From positions 2,972,060 to 3,036,059 of the forward strand of contig OU015322.1 of assembly GCA_907163225.1 (NCBI GenBank): a stretch of DNA of 64,000 nucleotides, given 5' to 3'. Source of the stretch: an uncultured Rhodocyclaceae bacterium (lineage in GTDB: Bacteria > Pseudomonadota > Gammaproteobacteria > Burkholderiales > Rhodocyclaceae). Numbering within the stretch: the first letter of the stretch is position 1; every line of letters begins with the position of its first letter. A model generated the notes under the pieces. That model was not told where the DNA came from. It ran no database searches and saw only the letters and a list, made by a program, of their open reading frames with translations. The position numbers were made by a program, and so were the translations under genes. Shown one piece after another: positions 31,081 through 40,475 of the stretch.

Positions 31081-33777
31081 CTAATCTGCAAAAACTGCCT
31101 TCCAAAGGCGGTCGACCGCAGCAACGTGGTTTTCGATCTCCTCGCGCCGAATCGGTGCCTTGGGATGGGCGGAAAGGCGTTTGGCATGTTGCAGCCGGCG
31201 GTATTCGCGGTAGGCGTTGCCGACTGCTTCGGCCTGTTGCAGGTCGATCAGTCCCAGTTCGCCGGACATCCGCAGCAAGGCGATGTTGCCGAGATTGCCG
31301 GTCAGGCTGGGGTGCTGGTGCGCGTAGCCGAGCACCAGGTACTGAACGATGAACTCGACATCGATGATGCCACCAGGGTCGTGTTTTAGCGCAAACTCGG
31401 TTTCGCTGTTCAGGGCGTGGCTGACATACATTTTCTGCCGCATGGCGACGACGTCTTCTTTGAGTTTGGCGAGGTCGCGTGGCAGGCGCAGGATTTCGCA
31501 GCGGATTTCCTCGAACCGCTTGCCCACCGCCGGGTCTCCGGCGCAGAAGCGGGCGCGGGTGAGCGCCTGATGTTCCCAGGTCCAGGCGTTTTTCAATTCG
31601 TAATCGCGGAAGGACTCGACGGAAACGGCGAGCAGGCCGGAATCGCCGTTCGGACGCAGGCGCAGGTCGGTTTCGAAAAGGATGCCGGCCGGTGTCTGGC
31701 TGGACAACCAGGAGTTCAGGCGCTGACTCAGGCGGCTGTAGTTCTCTTCGGCGTCCTGGTCGTCGTCATCGAAGAGGTAGACGAGGTCGAGGTCGGAGGC
31801 ATAGCCGAGTTCCTTGCCGCCCATTTTTCCGTAGCCGATAACCGCAAACTTTGGCGCGTCGCAATGCCGTTTCTTGATGGTTTGCCAGCACAGCGGCAAA
31901 GTTTCCTGAACGATGGTGTCGGCCAGTTCGGTCAGGTGGTCGGAGAGGTGTTCAATGGTTTGCAGGCCAGCCAGATCCTGCGCCAGCAGCCGAAATACCT
32001 GGCCGTGGTGCATTTCGCGCAGGATGTCCATTTCGCGTTCGGTATCGCCGGCGTGATGGGCCAGATTGTCCCGCAGCAGTTCGCGGAACCCTGTCCAGTT
32101 GGTGGCGATTTCGTAGAGGCGCGGATCGAGCAATTCATCGAGCAGCAACGGGTGGCGATTGAGGTAATCGGCGGCCCAGTTGGAGGCGCAGATCATGTCG
32201 GCAACCCGGCGCAGCGCCATCGGGTATTGCTGCAGCAGGGCCAGATAAGCGCCGCGGCGGGCGATACCTTCGAGGAAGTTGAGACCGCGGGCCAGCGTCG
32301 TGTCCGGGGCGGGAGTGCTGCCCGCCGCTTCGATCAGGCGGGGGCCTACGGCATCGAGCCGCGCGCGGTTGGTCGCCGGCAGTTGCAGGTAGCGGCTGGC
32401 GGTGCGCAACTCGGTCAGGCGGGCGATGGCCTCCTTGGGTTGGCGGAAACCGAGATTGCCCAGGGTCTCGACGGCGGTGTCTTCGTCCATCTGGCCGTGC
32501 CAGAGCCCGGTCAGTGGGTGTTCGCCGGCTTCCGGATCGGAAAATACGGCTTCGAAGTGTCGGCTGACTTTGTCGCGATGATTGTCGAGTACAGCCAGCA
32601 TCGCCGGCCAGTCCACGAAATTCATGCTGATTGCGATTTTTTGCCGATTTTCCGGGTCGACCGGCAGCATGTGCGTCTGCTTGTCTTCGACGTACTGCAG
32701 GCGGTGTTCGAGGCGGCGCAGGAAAATGTAGGCTTCGCGCAGCTCCTGCTCGGTTTCGGCCGGGAGCAGCTTGCGCTCGACCAGCAGCTTGAGCACGGAC
32801 AGCGTCGGGCGAATCTGCAGCGCCATGTCGCGTCCGCCACGAATCAGCTGGAAGACCTGGGCCATGAATTCGATTTCGCGAATGCCGCCGGGGCCGAGTT
32901 TGACGTGATCGGCCATGTCCTTGCGCGCCACTTCGCGGCGGATCTGCGCGTGCAGGTCGCGCATGGCATTGATGGCGCCGAAATCGAGGTATTTGCGGAA
33001 GACAAATGGACGGGCCACCTTTTGCATGGCGGTCACCCATTCCGGCTGCAGATTGTCGCCAGCATTCATCGTTCGGCCCTTGATCCAGGCGTAACGCTCC
33101 CATTCGCGGCCTTGGGTGATCAGGTAGCTTTCGAGCGAGTCAAGCGAACAGACCAGCGGGCCGGCATCGCCGTTCGGACGCAGACGCATGTCGACACGAA
33201 AGACCTGGCCATCGGCCGTTATGTCGCCGAGTGCGCCGATGATGCGCTTGCCGAGGCGGGTGAAGAAATCGAAGTTTTCGATGCTTTTCGGGCCGGCGGT
33301 ATCGCCTTCTTCCGGGTAGATGAAGATGTAATCGACATCGGACGACACGTTCAGCTCACGGCCGCCGAGCTTGCCCATGCCGATGATCATCAGGCGTTGC
33401 GGGCGGCCTTGTTTGTCCAGCGGTTCGCCGTAAGTCGCCACCAGTTGGCGGTGATAGTAGTCGAGCGTGAAATTGGTCGTCACGTCGGCAAGCAGGGTCA
33501 TGCACTCGACGATTTCGGCCAGCGGCGCCAGGCCGCTCAGGTCGCGCAGAACAAGGTGCGCCATGGCGCGGTGGCGCAGGCGGCGCAAAGTAGCCCTGAC
33601 GGCTTCGTCATCGGCGAACTCGCGCTGTAGCGGAGCGAGCAGCTGTGTCTCGGTGAGCGGTTGCTGCCAGGTGGCGGCCAGTTCGGGAATCAAGTCCGGA
33701 CGGGCATGAAGGGTATTGGCCAGGTAGCGGCTATGGTTGATAGCGGCTTGCCAGCGGAGATCGAGAGTGGTGTCCAT
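31081..33777 (-). CDS. glnE: Glutamine synthetase adenylyltransferase/deadenylylase
   Basis: GlnE adenylylates and deadenylylates glutamine synthetase in response to PII and glutamine. The 898-residue protein has two nucleotidyltransferase domains: the first with GMGKLGGRELNVSSDVDYIF, the second with GYGKMGGKELGYASDLDLVY, each followed by a helical domain. ATG 33777 (MDTTLDLRWQAAINHS) is preferred; the frame is open to 34044 but that would run into the divergent yhdP. Together with the nas/nir genes it shows standard nitrogen control in this organism. Confidence 0.96.
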   Translation of the reverse strand: MDTTLDLRWQAAINHSRYLANTLHARPDLIPELAATWQQPLTETQLLAPLQREFADDEAVRATLRRLRHRAMAHLVLRDLSGLAPLAEIVECMTLLADVTTNFTLDYYHRQLVATYGEPLDKQGRPQRLMIIGMGKLGGRELNVSSDVDYIFIYPEEGDTAGPKSIENFDFFTRLGKRIIGALGDITADGQVFRVDMRLRPNGDAGPLVCSLDSLESYLITQGREWERYAWIKGRTMNAGDNLQPEWVTAMQKVARPFVFRKYLDFGAINAMRDLHAQIRREVARKDMADHVKLGPGGIREIEFMAQVFQLIRGGRDMALQIRPTLSVLKLLVERKLLPAETEQELREAYIFLRRLEHRLQYVEDKQTHMLPVDPENRQKIAISMNFVDWPAMLAVLDNHRDKVSRHFEAVFSDPEAGEHPLTGLWHGQMDEDTAVETLGNLGFRQPKEAIARLTELRTASRYLQLPATNRARLDAVGPRLIEAAGSTPAPDTTLARGLNFLEGIARRGAYLALLQQYPMALRRVADMICASNWAADYLNRHPLLLDELLDPRLYEIATNWTGFRELLRDNLAHHAGDTEREMDILREMHHGQVFRLLAQDLAGLQTIEHLSDHLTELADTIVQETLPLCWQTIKKRHCDAPKFAVIGYGKMGGKELGYASDLDLVYLFDDDDQDAEENYSRLSQRLNSWLSSQTPAGILFETDLRLRPNGDSGLLAVSVESFRDYELKNAWTWEHQALTRARFCAGDPAVGKRFEEIRCEILRLPRDLAKLKEDVVAMRQKMYVSHALNSETEFALKHDPGGIIDVEFIVQYLVLGYAHQHPSLTGNLGNIALLRMSGELGLIDLQQAEAVGNAYREYRRLQHAKRLSAHPKAPIRREEIENHVAAVDRLWKAVFAD
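31087..31120 (-). repeat. Dispersed GCGGTCRAC element, divergent copy
   Basis: Minus-strand TGCGGTCGACCGC, then CTTTGG, then GCAGTTTTTGC, at the 3' end of glnE. The core is exact but the tracts are poor, so this copy is doubtful. Confidence 0.3.
32635..32664 (-). repeat. Dispersed GCGGTCRAC element, copy 7 (inside glnE)
   Basis: Minus-strand CCGGTCGACCCGG, then AAAATC, then GGCAAAAAATC. It encodes PVDPENRQKIA of GlnE. Confidence 0.5.
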
Positions 33778-33877
33778 GATGGTCAGTCGGCGCCTTTGCC
33801 GAAAAGGTAGAATGTCGTTTTTATCCAGTATCCGATTGTAGTGATCTATTCCCCCCTCTGGCAAAGCGGTTTGACGC

Positions 33878-36800
33878 GTGAATGACCCGCTGCACGGAAA
33901 ATCCGAAGTGATTTCACCGGAAGTTCGCGTTGCGCTGTACCACCGCCTGCACTGGCTGTGGCCGTTGCTGGCCCGGCGGGCGATCAGTCGCGGCTTGCGC
34001 CTGCTCGGCTGGGGTCTGCTCTCTGCCTGGCTGGCTTTTGCCATCCTGCTGCTGGCCTTGCGCTATGTGGTGTTGCCGAAAATCAGCGATTACCAGAGCG
34101 AGATTGAACAGGCGGCGACGCAGGCGGTCGGCCAGCCGGTCAAAATTGGCCGGATCGAGGCCCGCTGGCAGGGCTTGAATCCCGACCTGGTGCTTGACGA
34201 TGTGGTCATTGCCGACCGTCAGGGCGTGCCGGCTTTTTCGCTGGCGCGTGTTGAGGGTGTTTTGTCCTGGCATACCCTGTGGCGAATGCGGCCAACGCTC
34301 TCGGTGCTGGCTTTTGATGGCCCGGTGCTGCACGTTCGCCGCGATACCAACGGCAAGATTACGGTCGCCGGGCTGGATGCCGAGGGCGAGAGCGATCCGG
34401 CCTTTGCGGAATGGGTGCTTGAGCAGAAACGAATTCGCATCCGGGACGCCACGATCGTCTGGGAGGACAGGCTGCGCAAGGCGCCACCGTTGGTGCTCGA
34501 AGACTTGCAGTTTGCGCTGGACAACAGCGGGCGCCGCCATCGCTTTGGTTTGTCGGCAGCGCCGCCGGATGAATTGGCGGCACGGATTGACGTTCGCGGT
34601 GAAGTCAAGGGTGACCTCGGCGAAGCATTGGAGCATTTGTCCGGCAAGATATTTGTTGAACTCGATTATGCCGATCTCGCCGGCTGGCGTGCTTGGGTGG
34701 ATTATCCGGTGCACCTGCCGCAGGGCCGAGGCGCACTGCGTGTCTGGGGCGACCTTGAGAATGGCGCCGGCAATGTGACCGCCGACGTCGCCCTCGAGGA
34801 ATTGCGGATTCGTCTTGGCCGCAAGCTTCCCGAGCTTGATCTGGCCAGCATGCGCGGGCGGCTGGAGGGGCGCTACAAGGCCGACCAGTGGGCTGTCGCC
34901 GGCCACCAGGTTGAACTGTCCACGCAGGATGGCCTGCGCATTGCGCCGACCGACTTCAAGGTCGAATGGCGCCAGGATGCCGAGACGGCGGTGGTCAACG
35001 GCAATGCCAGTGCCAGCTTTCTCGATCTGGCCGCACTCGGCCGCCTGGCGGCGTATCTGCCGCTCGATGTGCGGAGCCGGGAGCTCCTGACCCAGCATCG
35101 TCCGCAAGGCCGAATCGCCGAATTGCGCGCAAGCTGGGCTTTGGACGGAGATGCGTTGACGCGCTACAGCCTCAAGGCCGGATTCAATCAGCTGGGGGTT
35201 GAGGCAGATCGCTACTTCCCGGGGGCGGTCGGGCTTTCCGGCACGATCGACCTGACCGAAAAAGGCGGCGTTCTGGCACTCGACTCAGCCATTTCCAGCC
35301 TTTCTTTGCCGGCCGTATTTCCCGAGCCGGAGATTGCACTGAATTTGTTGAAGGCGAAGGCAAGCTGGAAAACGATGCCGCAGGCCATCGACATCAAGCT
35401 GGAAAAGCTCGAGTTTGCCGGCCCGGACGCCGCTGGTACGGCTCAAGGCAGCTATCGATTTACCGGCGATGGGCCGGGGGAAATCGACCTGACGGCAAAA
35501 GTCGATCGTGGCGAAGGGCGCGCGGTTTGGCGCTATATGCCGCATGCGGTCAATGCGGCTGCCCGCAACTGGATCAGGCGCGGCATCGTCGCCGGGCAGG
35601 GCTACGACGGGAAATTGATTCTCAAGGGCAATTTGAAGGATTTCCCCTTCCGCGATGGCAAGGGCGGCAAGTTCATCGTCACTGCCAAGGCCACCGGCGC
35701 CAAGGTGGATTACGCCGATGGCTGGCCGGTGATCGACGATATCGATGCCGACATGACCTTTGATACCGGCATGAAAATACTGGCCAGCAAGGGGCGCATC
35801 CTGGGCGCCACGCTGTCCGGGGTCAAGGTCGATATTCCCGATTTCGAGTCGCATGAGGAAATGCTGCTGGTTCGCGGCATTGCCCAGGGACCGACGACCG
35901 AGTTTTTCCGGTTTATCGAAAAGAGCCCGGTGGCCGAGAAAATCGACCGGTTTACCGATGGCATGAAGGCAGTCGGCAACGGCAGCCTTAGCCTTGAGCT
36001 TGATATCCCGTTGCGTCACGCGCTGGATACGAAAATGCGTGGCGACTACCGGTTCCAGAACAACCAGTTGCAACCGCTGGCCGGATTGCCGCCGCTAACG
36101 CAGGTCAATGGCCGCCTGTTACTGACCGAAAACACGGTTGCCGCCCAGGACATCAGCGGCCAGGTTTTCGGTGGGCCGCTCAAGGTGCAGGTCAAGAGCG
36201 CTGGCGACAAGGTGGGGGTGGTGGCGACTGGCACCGCCAACGTCGGCGAGGTGAGCAAGCATTTCGGCTGGCCGCTGATCAATCATTTGACCGGCAGTGC
36301 CGCCTGGAAAGCAGATATCAACATTCGCCGGCGCAATGCCGAGGTGGTTGTCGAATCCGACCTGCTCGGCGTCAGTTCGCCCTTGCCGGAACCGCTCAAC
36401 AAGAACGCGACGACGCCGCTGGCCTTGCGCATCGAACGCACGGCGCCGGATGCCCAGCGCGAGCAATACCGAATCACGCTGGGCAAGGTCGCCCAGGGGC
36501 TGATCGTTCGGCGCCAGGAAAACTGGGAGCGCGGGGTTTTCGCAGTCGGCGATGCCGAGCCGCGCCTGCCGGAAAAAGGTCTGGCCGTTCGCGTGGCCAC
36601 TTCGCGCATCGATGCCGATGCCTGGAAGAATTTCCTGCCCGATGCTGTGGCCGGCGGCGAGAGCGGTGGCCTGGCGCTCAATGTGGTGACGCTGAAATCG
36701 CCGCAATTGCGGCTCTTCGAGCGTGACTACAGCCAGGTTGATGTCAGCTTGCGGCCGCGTGATGGCGGCTGGCAAATCGGCCTGAATACCCGTGAGGCGG

Positions 36801-37783
36801 TGGGTGATGTTTTCTGGAAAAGTGCCGGGGAGGGTTGGGTCGAGGGCAATTTCAAGCGGCTGGTTGTCAAGCCGGCGGCGGAGGCCGGCGAGGGCGCCAC
36901 CACGTTGATCAACACCTTGCCAGGCATGAGTCTCGCGGTGGAGGATTTCTACGTCGGCGACAAGGCGCTGGGCAAGCTGGAATTGAAGGCACGCAATGAC
37001 AAGGGGGCGTGGCACCTCGATAACCTCAGCCTGCAAAACCCGGACGGCAGCTTGAAAGGTAAGGGGGTCTGGGTGAATAGTGGGCGCCATCAGACGCGGC
37101 TGGATTTCGAGTTGAACACCAAGGATGCCGGCAAGTTGCTGGATCGCCTGGGGCATGCCGATGCCGTTCGCCGAGGCTCGGCGAAAATGACCGGCGACCT
37201 GCAATGGAATGGGCCGCTGACCGGCATCCATTACCCGTCGTTGACCGGTCAGCTGACCGTTGAGGCGGAAAAGGGGCAGTTCAACAAGCTGGAGCCTGGT
37301 GTCGGCAAACTGCTCGGCCTGATTTCTCTGCAATCCTTGCCGCGTCGGCTGACGCTGGATTTCCGCGATATTTTCAGTGATGGCCTGGCTTTTGACAGCA
37401 TCGAGGGCAAATTGGCAGTCAAGAAGGGCATCATGCGGACGAGCGAACCGCTGCGCATCAGCGGCCCGGCGGCCCAAATTGAAATGCAGGGCGAGACCGA
37501 TCTGAAAAATGAAACGCAGGATCTGCAGGTTGTCGTTCGGCCTGAACTCGGTGGCCTGGCTGCCGTTGGGGCGGCCGCCCTGGTGAATCCGGTGATTGGC
37601 GCCGCGGCGCTGGTGGCCAACACCGTGCTGCAAAAGCCGCTCAACCGCTTGTTCAGCTACCGCTATCATGTGACCGGCACTTGGGCTGATCCACAGGTCG
37701 ACAAGGCCGGCGAGTCGTCGCAGGAAGTGAAGCCCGCTCCGGTTCCGGAGGCAGGCAGCCAAACGGAGGAAAGCAAACCGTGA
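33878..37783 (+). CDS. yhdP: YhdP family AsmA-like envelope protein
   Basis: A 1301-residue protein with one N-terminal transmembrane helix (about residues 40-68, LLSAWLAFAILLLALRYVVL) and a very long, beta-rich periplasmic body. YhdP, TamB and YdbH form bridge-like proteins that carry phospholipid from inner to outer membrane; YhdP shares the C-terminal region ending near NPVIGAAALVANTVLQ and YRYHVTGTWADP. GTG 33878 is the assigned start. It diverges from glnE and overlaps the amidase gene by four bases. Confidence 0.9.
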   Translation: MNDPLHGKSEVISPEVRVALYHRLHWLWPLLARRAISRGLRLLGWGLLSAWLAFAILLLALRYVVLPKISDYQSEIEQAATQAVGQPVKIGRIEARWQGLNPDLVLDDVVIADRQGVPAFSLARVEGVLSWHTLWRMRPTLSVLAFDGPVLHVRRDTNGKITVAGLDAEGESDPAFAEWVLEQKRIRIRDATIVWEDRLRKAPPLVLEDLQFALDNSGRRHRFGLSAAPPDELAARIDVRGEVKGDLGEALEHLSGKIFVELDYADLAGWRAWVDYPVHLPQGRGALRVWGDLENGAGNVTADVALEELRIRLGRKLPELDLASMRGRLEGRYKADQWAVAGHQVELSTQDGLRIAPTDFKVEWRQDAETAVVNGNASASFLDLAALGRLAAYLPLDVRSRELLTQHRPQGRIAELRASWALDGDALTRYSLKAGFNQLGVEADRYFPGAVGLSGTIDLTEKGGVLALDSAISSLSLPAVFPEPEIALNLLKAKASWKTMPQAIDIKLEKLEFAGPDAAGTAQGSYRFTGDGPGEIDLTAKVDRGEGRAVWRYMPHAVNAAARNWIRRGIVAGQGYDGKLILKGNLKDFPFRDGKGGKFIVTAKATGAKVDYADGWPVIDDIDADMTFDTGMKILASKGRILGATLSGVKVDIPDFESHEEMLLVRGIAQGPTTEFFRFIEKSPVAEKIDRFTDGMKAVGNGSLSLELDIPLRHALDTKMRGDYRFQNNQLQPLAGLPPLTQVNGRLLLTENTVAAQDISGQVFGGPLKVQVKSAGDKVGVVATGTANVGEVSKHFGWPLINHLTGSAAWKADINIRRRNAEVVVESDLLGVSSPLPEPLNKNATTPLALRIERTAPDAQREQYRITLGKVAQGLIVRRQENWERGVFAVGDAEPRLPEKGLAVRVATSRIDADAWKNFLPDAVAGGESGGLALNVVTLKSPQLRLFERDYSQVDVSLRPRDGGWQIGLNTREAVGDVFWKSAGEGWVEGNFKRLVVKPAAEAGEGATTLINTLPGMSLAVEDFYVGDKALGKLELKARNDKGAWHLDNLSLQNPDGSLKGKGVWVNSGRHQTRLDFELNTKDAGKLLDRLGHADAVRRGSAKMTGDLQWNGPLTGIHYPSLTGQLTVEAEKGQFNKLEPGVGKLLGLISLQSLPRRLTLDFRDIFSDGLAFDSIEGKLAVKKGIMRTSEPLRISGPAAQIEMQGETDLKNETQDLQVVVRPELGGLAAVGAAALVNPVIGAAALVANTVLQKPLNRLFSYRYHVTGTWADPQVDKAGESSQEVKPAPVPEAGSQTEESKP

Positions 37784-38589
37784 GCAAGCAGAATTGCCGG
37801 ATCGCCGGCTTGCAGATGATCTCCGGGCCACGCGTGTCCGACAACCTGGCGACGGCCGCCCGGTTGATCGACGAAGCGGTCGGGCAGGGCGCCCAACTGG
37901 TGGTGCTGCCTGAGTATTTTCCCATCATCGGTGCGGCCGATGCCGACCGGGTTCGGGCGCGCGAGGATTTCGGCCACGGGCCGATCCAGTCCTGGCTGGC
38001 GGGAATGGCGCAGCGCCACCGCATCTGGATTTTTGCCGGTTCCTTGCCGTTGACCGCAGCATCGCCGGACAAGATGCGCAATGCCTGTCTGGTCTTCAAT
38101 CCGGCCGGCGAGTGTGTTGCGCGCTACGACAAGATTCACCTGTTCGGTTTCAAGAAGGGCGACGAGTCCTACGACGAGGCCAGTTTCATCGAGCCCGGCG
38201 ACCAACCGGTTGCCGTCGACACGCCGTTCGGGCGGGTGGCCTTGTCGATTTGTTACGACCTGCGCTTTCCCGAGCTCTACCGCGCGCTGAAGCCGGTCGA
38301 TCTGATCCTGGTGCCGGCCGCTTTCACCGAAACCACCGGCAAGGCCCACTGGGAAATATTGCTGCGCGCCCGTGCCATCGAGAACCAGTGTTATCTTCTC
38401 GCTGTCGGACAGGGCGGGCGCCATGAAAATGGTCGGATGACCCACGGTAACAGCATGATTGTCGATCCGTGGGGCGAGATTCTCGACCGCAAACTGAAGG
38501 GGCCGGGCGTCGTCATCGCCGACCTCGATCATCAACGCATTGCTGAAATTCGCGAGAGCCTGCCGGCGCTTGCACACCGTAAACTTTAA
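37780..38589 (+). CDS. Nitrilase-superfamily amidase (deaminated glutathione amidase, Nit type)
   Basis: A 269-residue carbon-nitrogen hydrolase. The catalytic Glu-Lys-Cys triad is visible in LPEYFP, YDKIHLFGFKKGDE and SICYDLRFPELYR. The RFPELYR context and length match the Nit1/NitFhit-type enzymes that hydrolyse deaminated glutathione, a metabolite repair reaction; omega-amidase activity is the alternative. GTG 37780 overlaps the yhdP stop. The yhdP-nit-tldD order is conserved in betaproteobacteria. Confidence 0.9.
   Translation: MSKQNCRIAGLQMISGPRVSDNLATAARLIDEAVGQGAQLVVLPEYFPIIGAADADRVRAREDFGHGPIQSWLAGMAQRHRIWIFAGSLPLTAASPDKMRNACLVFNPAGECVARYDKIHLFGFKKGDESYDEASFIEPGDQPVAVDTPFGRVALSICYDLRFPELYRALKPVDLILVPAAFTETTGKAHWEILLRARAIENQCYLLAVGQGGRHENGRMTHGNSMIVDPWGEILDRKLKGPGVVIADLDHQRIAEIRESLPALAHRKL
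38027..38058 (-). repeat. Dispersed GCGGTCRAC element, copy 8 (inside the amidase gene)
   Basis: Minus-strand TGCGGTCAACGG, then CAAGGAA, then CCGGCAAAAATCC. The first tract is weak. It encodes IFAGSLPLTAA on the plus strand. Confidence 0.45.
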
Positions 38590-38598
38590 GGAAGCTTC

Positions 38599-40044
38599 AT
38601 GACTCAAAACAGCGCGTTGGCCCAAGCTGAATCCCTGCTGCTGGCCCCCTTCTCGCTCACCGAAGGCGACCTGTCGCGCACCTTCGGCCAGATCCTGACG
38701 CATCAGGTTGATTACGCCGACCTCTATTTTCAGTACTCCCGCTCCGAGGCCTGGAGCCTCGACGAAGGCATCGTCAAGTCGGGCAGCTTCAACATCGATC
38801 AGGGCGTTGGTGTGCGTGCCCTGTCGGGCGAGAAAACCGCCTTTGCCTACTCTGACGACATCAGTTCGCGTGCGCTGGGTGATGCGGCGAATGCCGTGCG
38901 GGCCATTGCCGCGGCTGGGCAAAATTCAAATTTTGGCCAGTTTTTCCCGTCGACCGCGGCAAGGTCGCTGTACGTGCCGCATGACCCGATCGCTTCGTTG
39001 CCGGCCGATGCCAAGGTCAAATTGCTTGAGCGTCTCGAAGGTTTTGCCCGCGCCCTTGACCCGCGCGTCATGCAGGTCATGGCGTCAATCGCCGGCGAGT
39101 ACGAAGTGATCCTCGTCGCCGGTTCGGATGGCCGTCTGGCCGCCGATATCCGGCCGCTGGTGCGCTGCTCGATCTCGGTCATCATCGAAGAAAACGGCAA
39201 GCGCGAACAAGGCTCGGCCGGCGGTGGCGGTCGTTTTGATTTTGGCTATTTCGATGACGAAATCCTGCAGCGTTACGCCAAGGAAGCCGTCCATCAGGCC
39301 GTGGTCAACCTGCACGCTGACCCGGCGCCGGCGGGTCAGATGACTGTAGTCCTCGGTTCCGGCTGGCCCGGCATTCTGTTGCACGAAGCCGTGGGTCATG
39401 GGCTGGAAGGCGATTTCAACCGCAAGGGCAGTTCGGCCTTCAGCGGTCGCCTCGGCCAGCGCGTTGCCGCCAAGGGCGTTACCGTCATCGACGATGGCAC
39501 GATCAACGACCGCCGCGGCTCGCTGAACATCGACGACGAAGGCAACACGACACAGCGCAATGTGCTGATCGAAGACGGCATCCTCAAGGGTTACATGCAG
39601 GACAGCCTGAATGCCCGCCTGATGGGCGTTGCCCCGACCGGCAATGGCCGCCGCGAATCCTTCGCACACCTGCCGCTGCCGCGCATGACCAACACCATGA
39701 TGCTGGCTGGCGAGCATGATCCGCAGGAAATCATCAAGTCCGTGAAGAAGGGTATCTATGCCGCAAATTTCGGTGGCGGCCAGGTCGATATCACCAGCGG
39801 CAAATTCGTTTTCTCGATGAGCGAGGCCTATCTGATCGAAGACGGCAAGGTGACGCGGCCGATCAAGGGGGCGACGCTGATCGGCAACGGCCCGGATGCG
39901 CTGACCCGCGTTTCGATGATCGGCAACGACCTGAACCTCGATCCCGGCGTCGGCACTTGCGGCAAGGATGGTCAGAGCGTGCCGGTTGGCGTCGGTCAGC
40001 CGACCTTGCGTATTGATGGACTGACCGTGGGCGGTACTGCATAA
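38599..40044 (+). CDS. tldD: Metalloprotease TldD
   Basis: TldD with TldE (PmbA) forms a zinc protease that cleaves unfolded peptides; it matures microcin B17 and degrades CcdA in E. coli. The 481-residue protein contains the zinc motif in [14 protein letters not shown] (HEXXXH) near residue 260 and the C-terminal conserved GGTA end. A copy of the dispersed element encodes [12 protein letters not shown] near residue 115. pmbA is not in the window. It lies ten bases after the amidase gene. Confidence 0.95.
   Translation: MTQNSALAQAESLLLAPFSLTEGDLSRTFGQILTHQVDYADLYFQYSRSEAWSLDEGIVKSGSFNIDQGVGVRALSGEKTAFAYSDDISSRALGDAANAVRAIAAAGQNSNFGQFFPSTAARSLYVPHDPIASLPADAKVKLLERLEGFARALDPRVMQVMASIAGEYEVILVAGSDGRLAADIRPLVRCSISVIIEENGKREQGSAGGGGRFDFGYFDDEILQRYAKEAVHQAVVNLHADPAPAGQMTVVLGSGWPGILLHEAVGHGLEGDFNRKGSSAFSGRLGQRVAAKGVTVIDDGTINDRRGSLNIDDEGNTTQRNVLIEDGILKGYMQDSLNARLMGVAPTGNGRRESFAHLPLPRMTNTMMLAGEHDPQEIIKSVKKGIYAANFGGGQVDITSGKFVFSMSEAYLIEDGKVTRPIKGATLIGNGPDALTRVSMIGNDLNLDPGVGTCGKDGQSVPVGVGQPTLRIDGLTVGGTA
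38927..38958 (-). repeat. Dispersed GCGGTCRAC element, copy 9 (inside tldD)
   Basis: Minus-strand CGCGGTCGACGGG, then AAAAAC, then TGGCCAAAATTTG. This is one of the closest matches to the consensus and lies inside the tldD reading frame. Confidence 0.75.
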
Positions 40045-40475
40045 CTCTTAGTTCTTTGGTTCTGGTGGTCTTCTTCGCAGATAACCGAGCCATTAAGCTT
40101 GCCTTTGCACCTGAGGCGTTGTTGCTCATCCTCGCGATAGCGACGGCCATCGCTACGGTTCGCGCCTGGCCACAGGCGCAAATTCTGCGTTTTCTGCAGT
40201 TCGGCAACAAAGAAGCAGGCCACTCAAGCTGGCTCGTGCTGATAGCCCGGTTGCGCCGAATCGGGCCAATGCGCTTACGGCGGTTCGCAATCGTCAGCTG
40301 ATGAGCATTGCGACGGCAACCCTGAAGGACGAGGAGATTGTTGTTATTGCCAATTTTCTGACGCAACTCCCTTGGTGTTTGACTTTTTGGCAACAGTGTT
40401 GATTTCGGTCTTGGTCTCACGGTAAGCTCAGCCAAACTCTTTTCGCCTTGCCATGAGTCCATTTCAGGAGGTCTT
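40045..40475. other. Intergenic region with a possible degenerate cytochrome c tail
   Basis: About 430 bases between tldD and the P-box protein. In the plus-strand frame ending at TGA 40400-40402 a peptide NRQLMSIATATLKDEEIVVI and then ANFLTQLPW resembles the last helix of class I cytochromes c. No CXXCH motif or start is seen upstream, so it would be only a remnant. The last ~60 bases carry the TTG start region of the next gene. Confidence 0.35.
40262..40402 (+). pseudogene. Possible remnant of a cytochrome c C-terminal helix
   Basis: The 46-codon stretch reads as an amphipathic helix (LMSIATATLKDEEIVVIANFL) of the type that closes class I cytochrome c domains. Heme-binding residues and a start are missing. 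The match is by pattern only and may be chance. Confidence 0.3.

Noticed and set aside
31417..33630. Plus-strand frame of 737 codons opposite glnE
   Set aside because: Antisense shadow; glnE has both nucleotidyltransferase domains intact.
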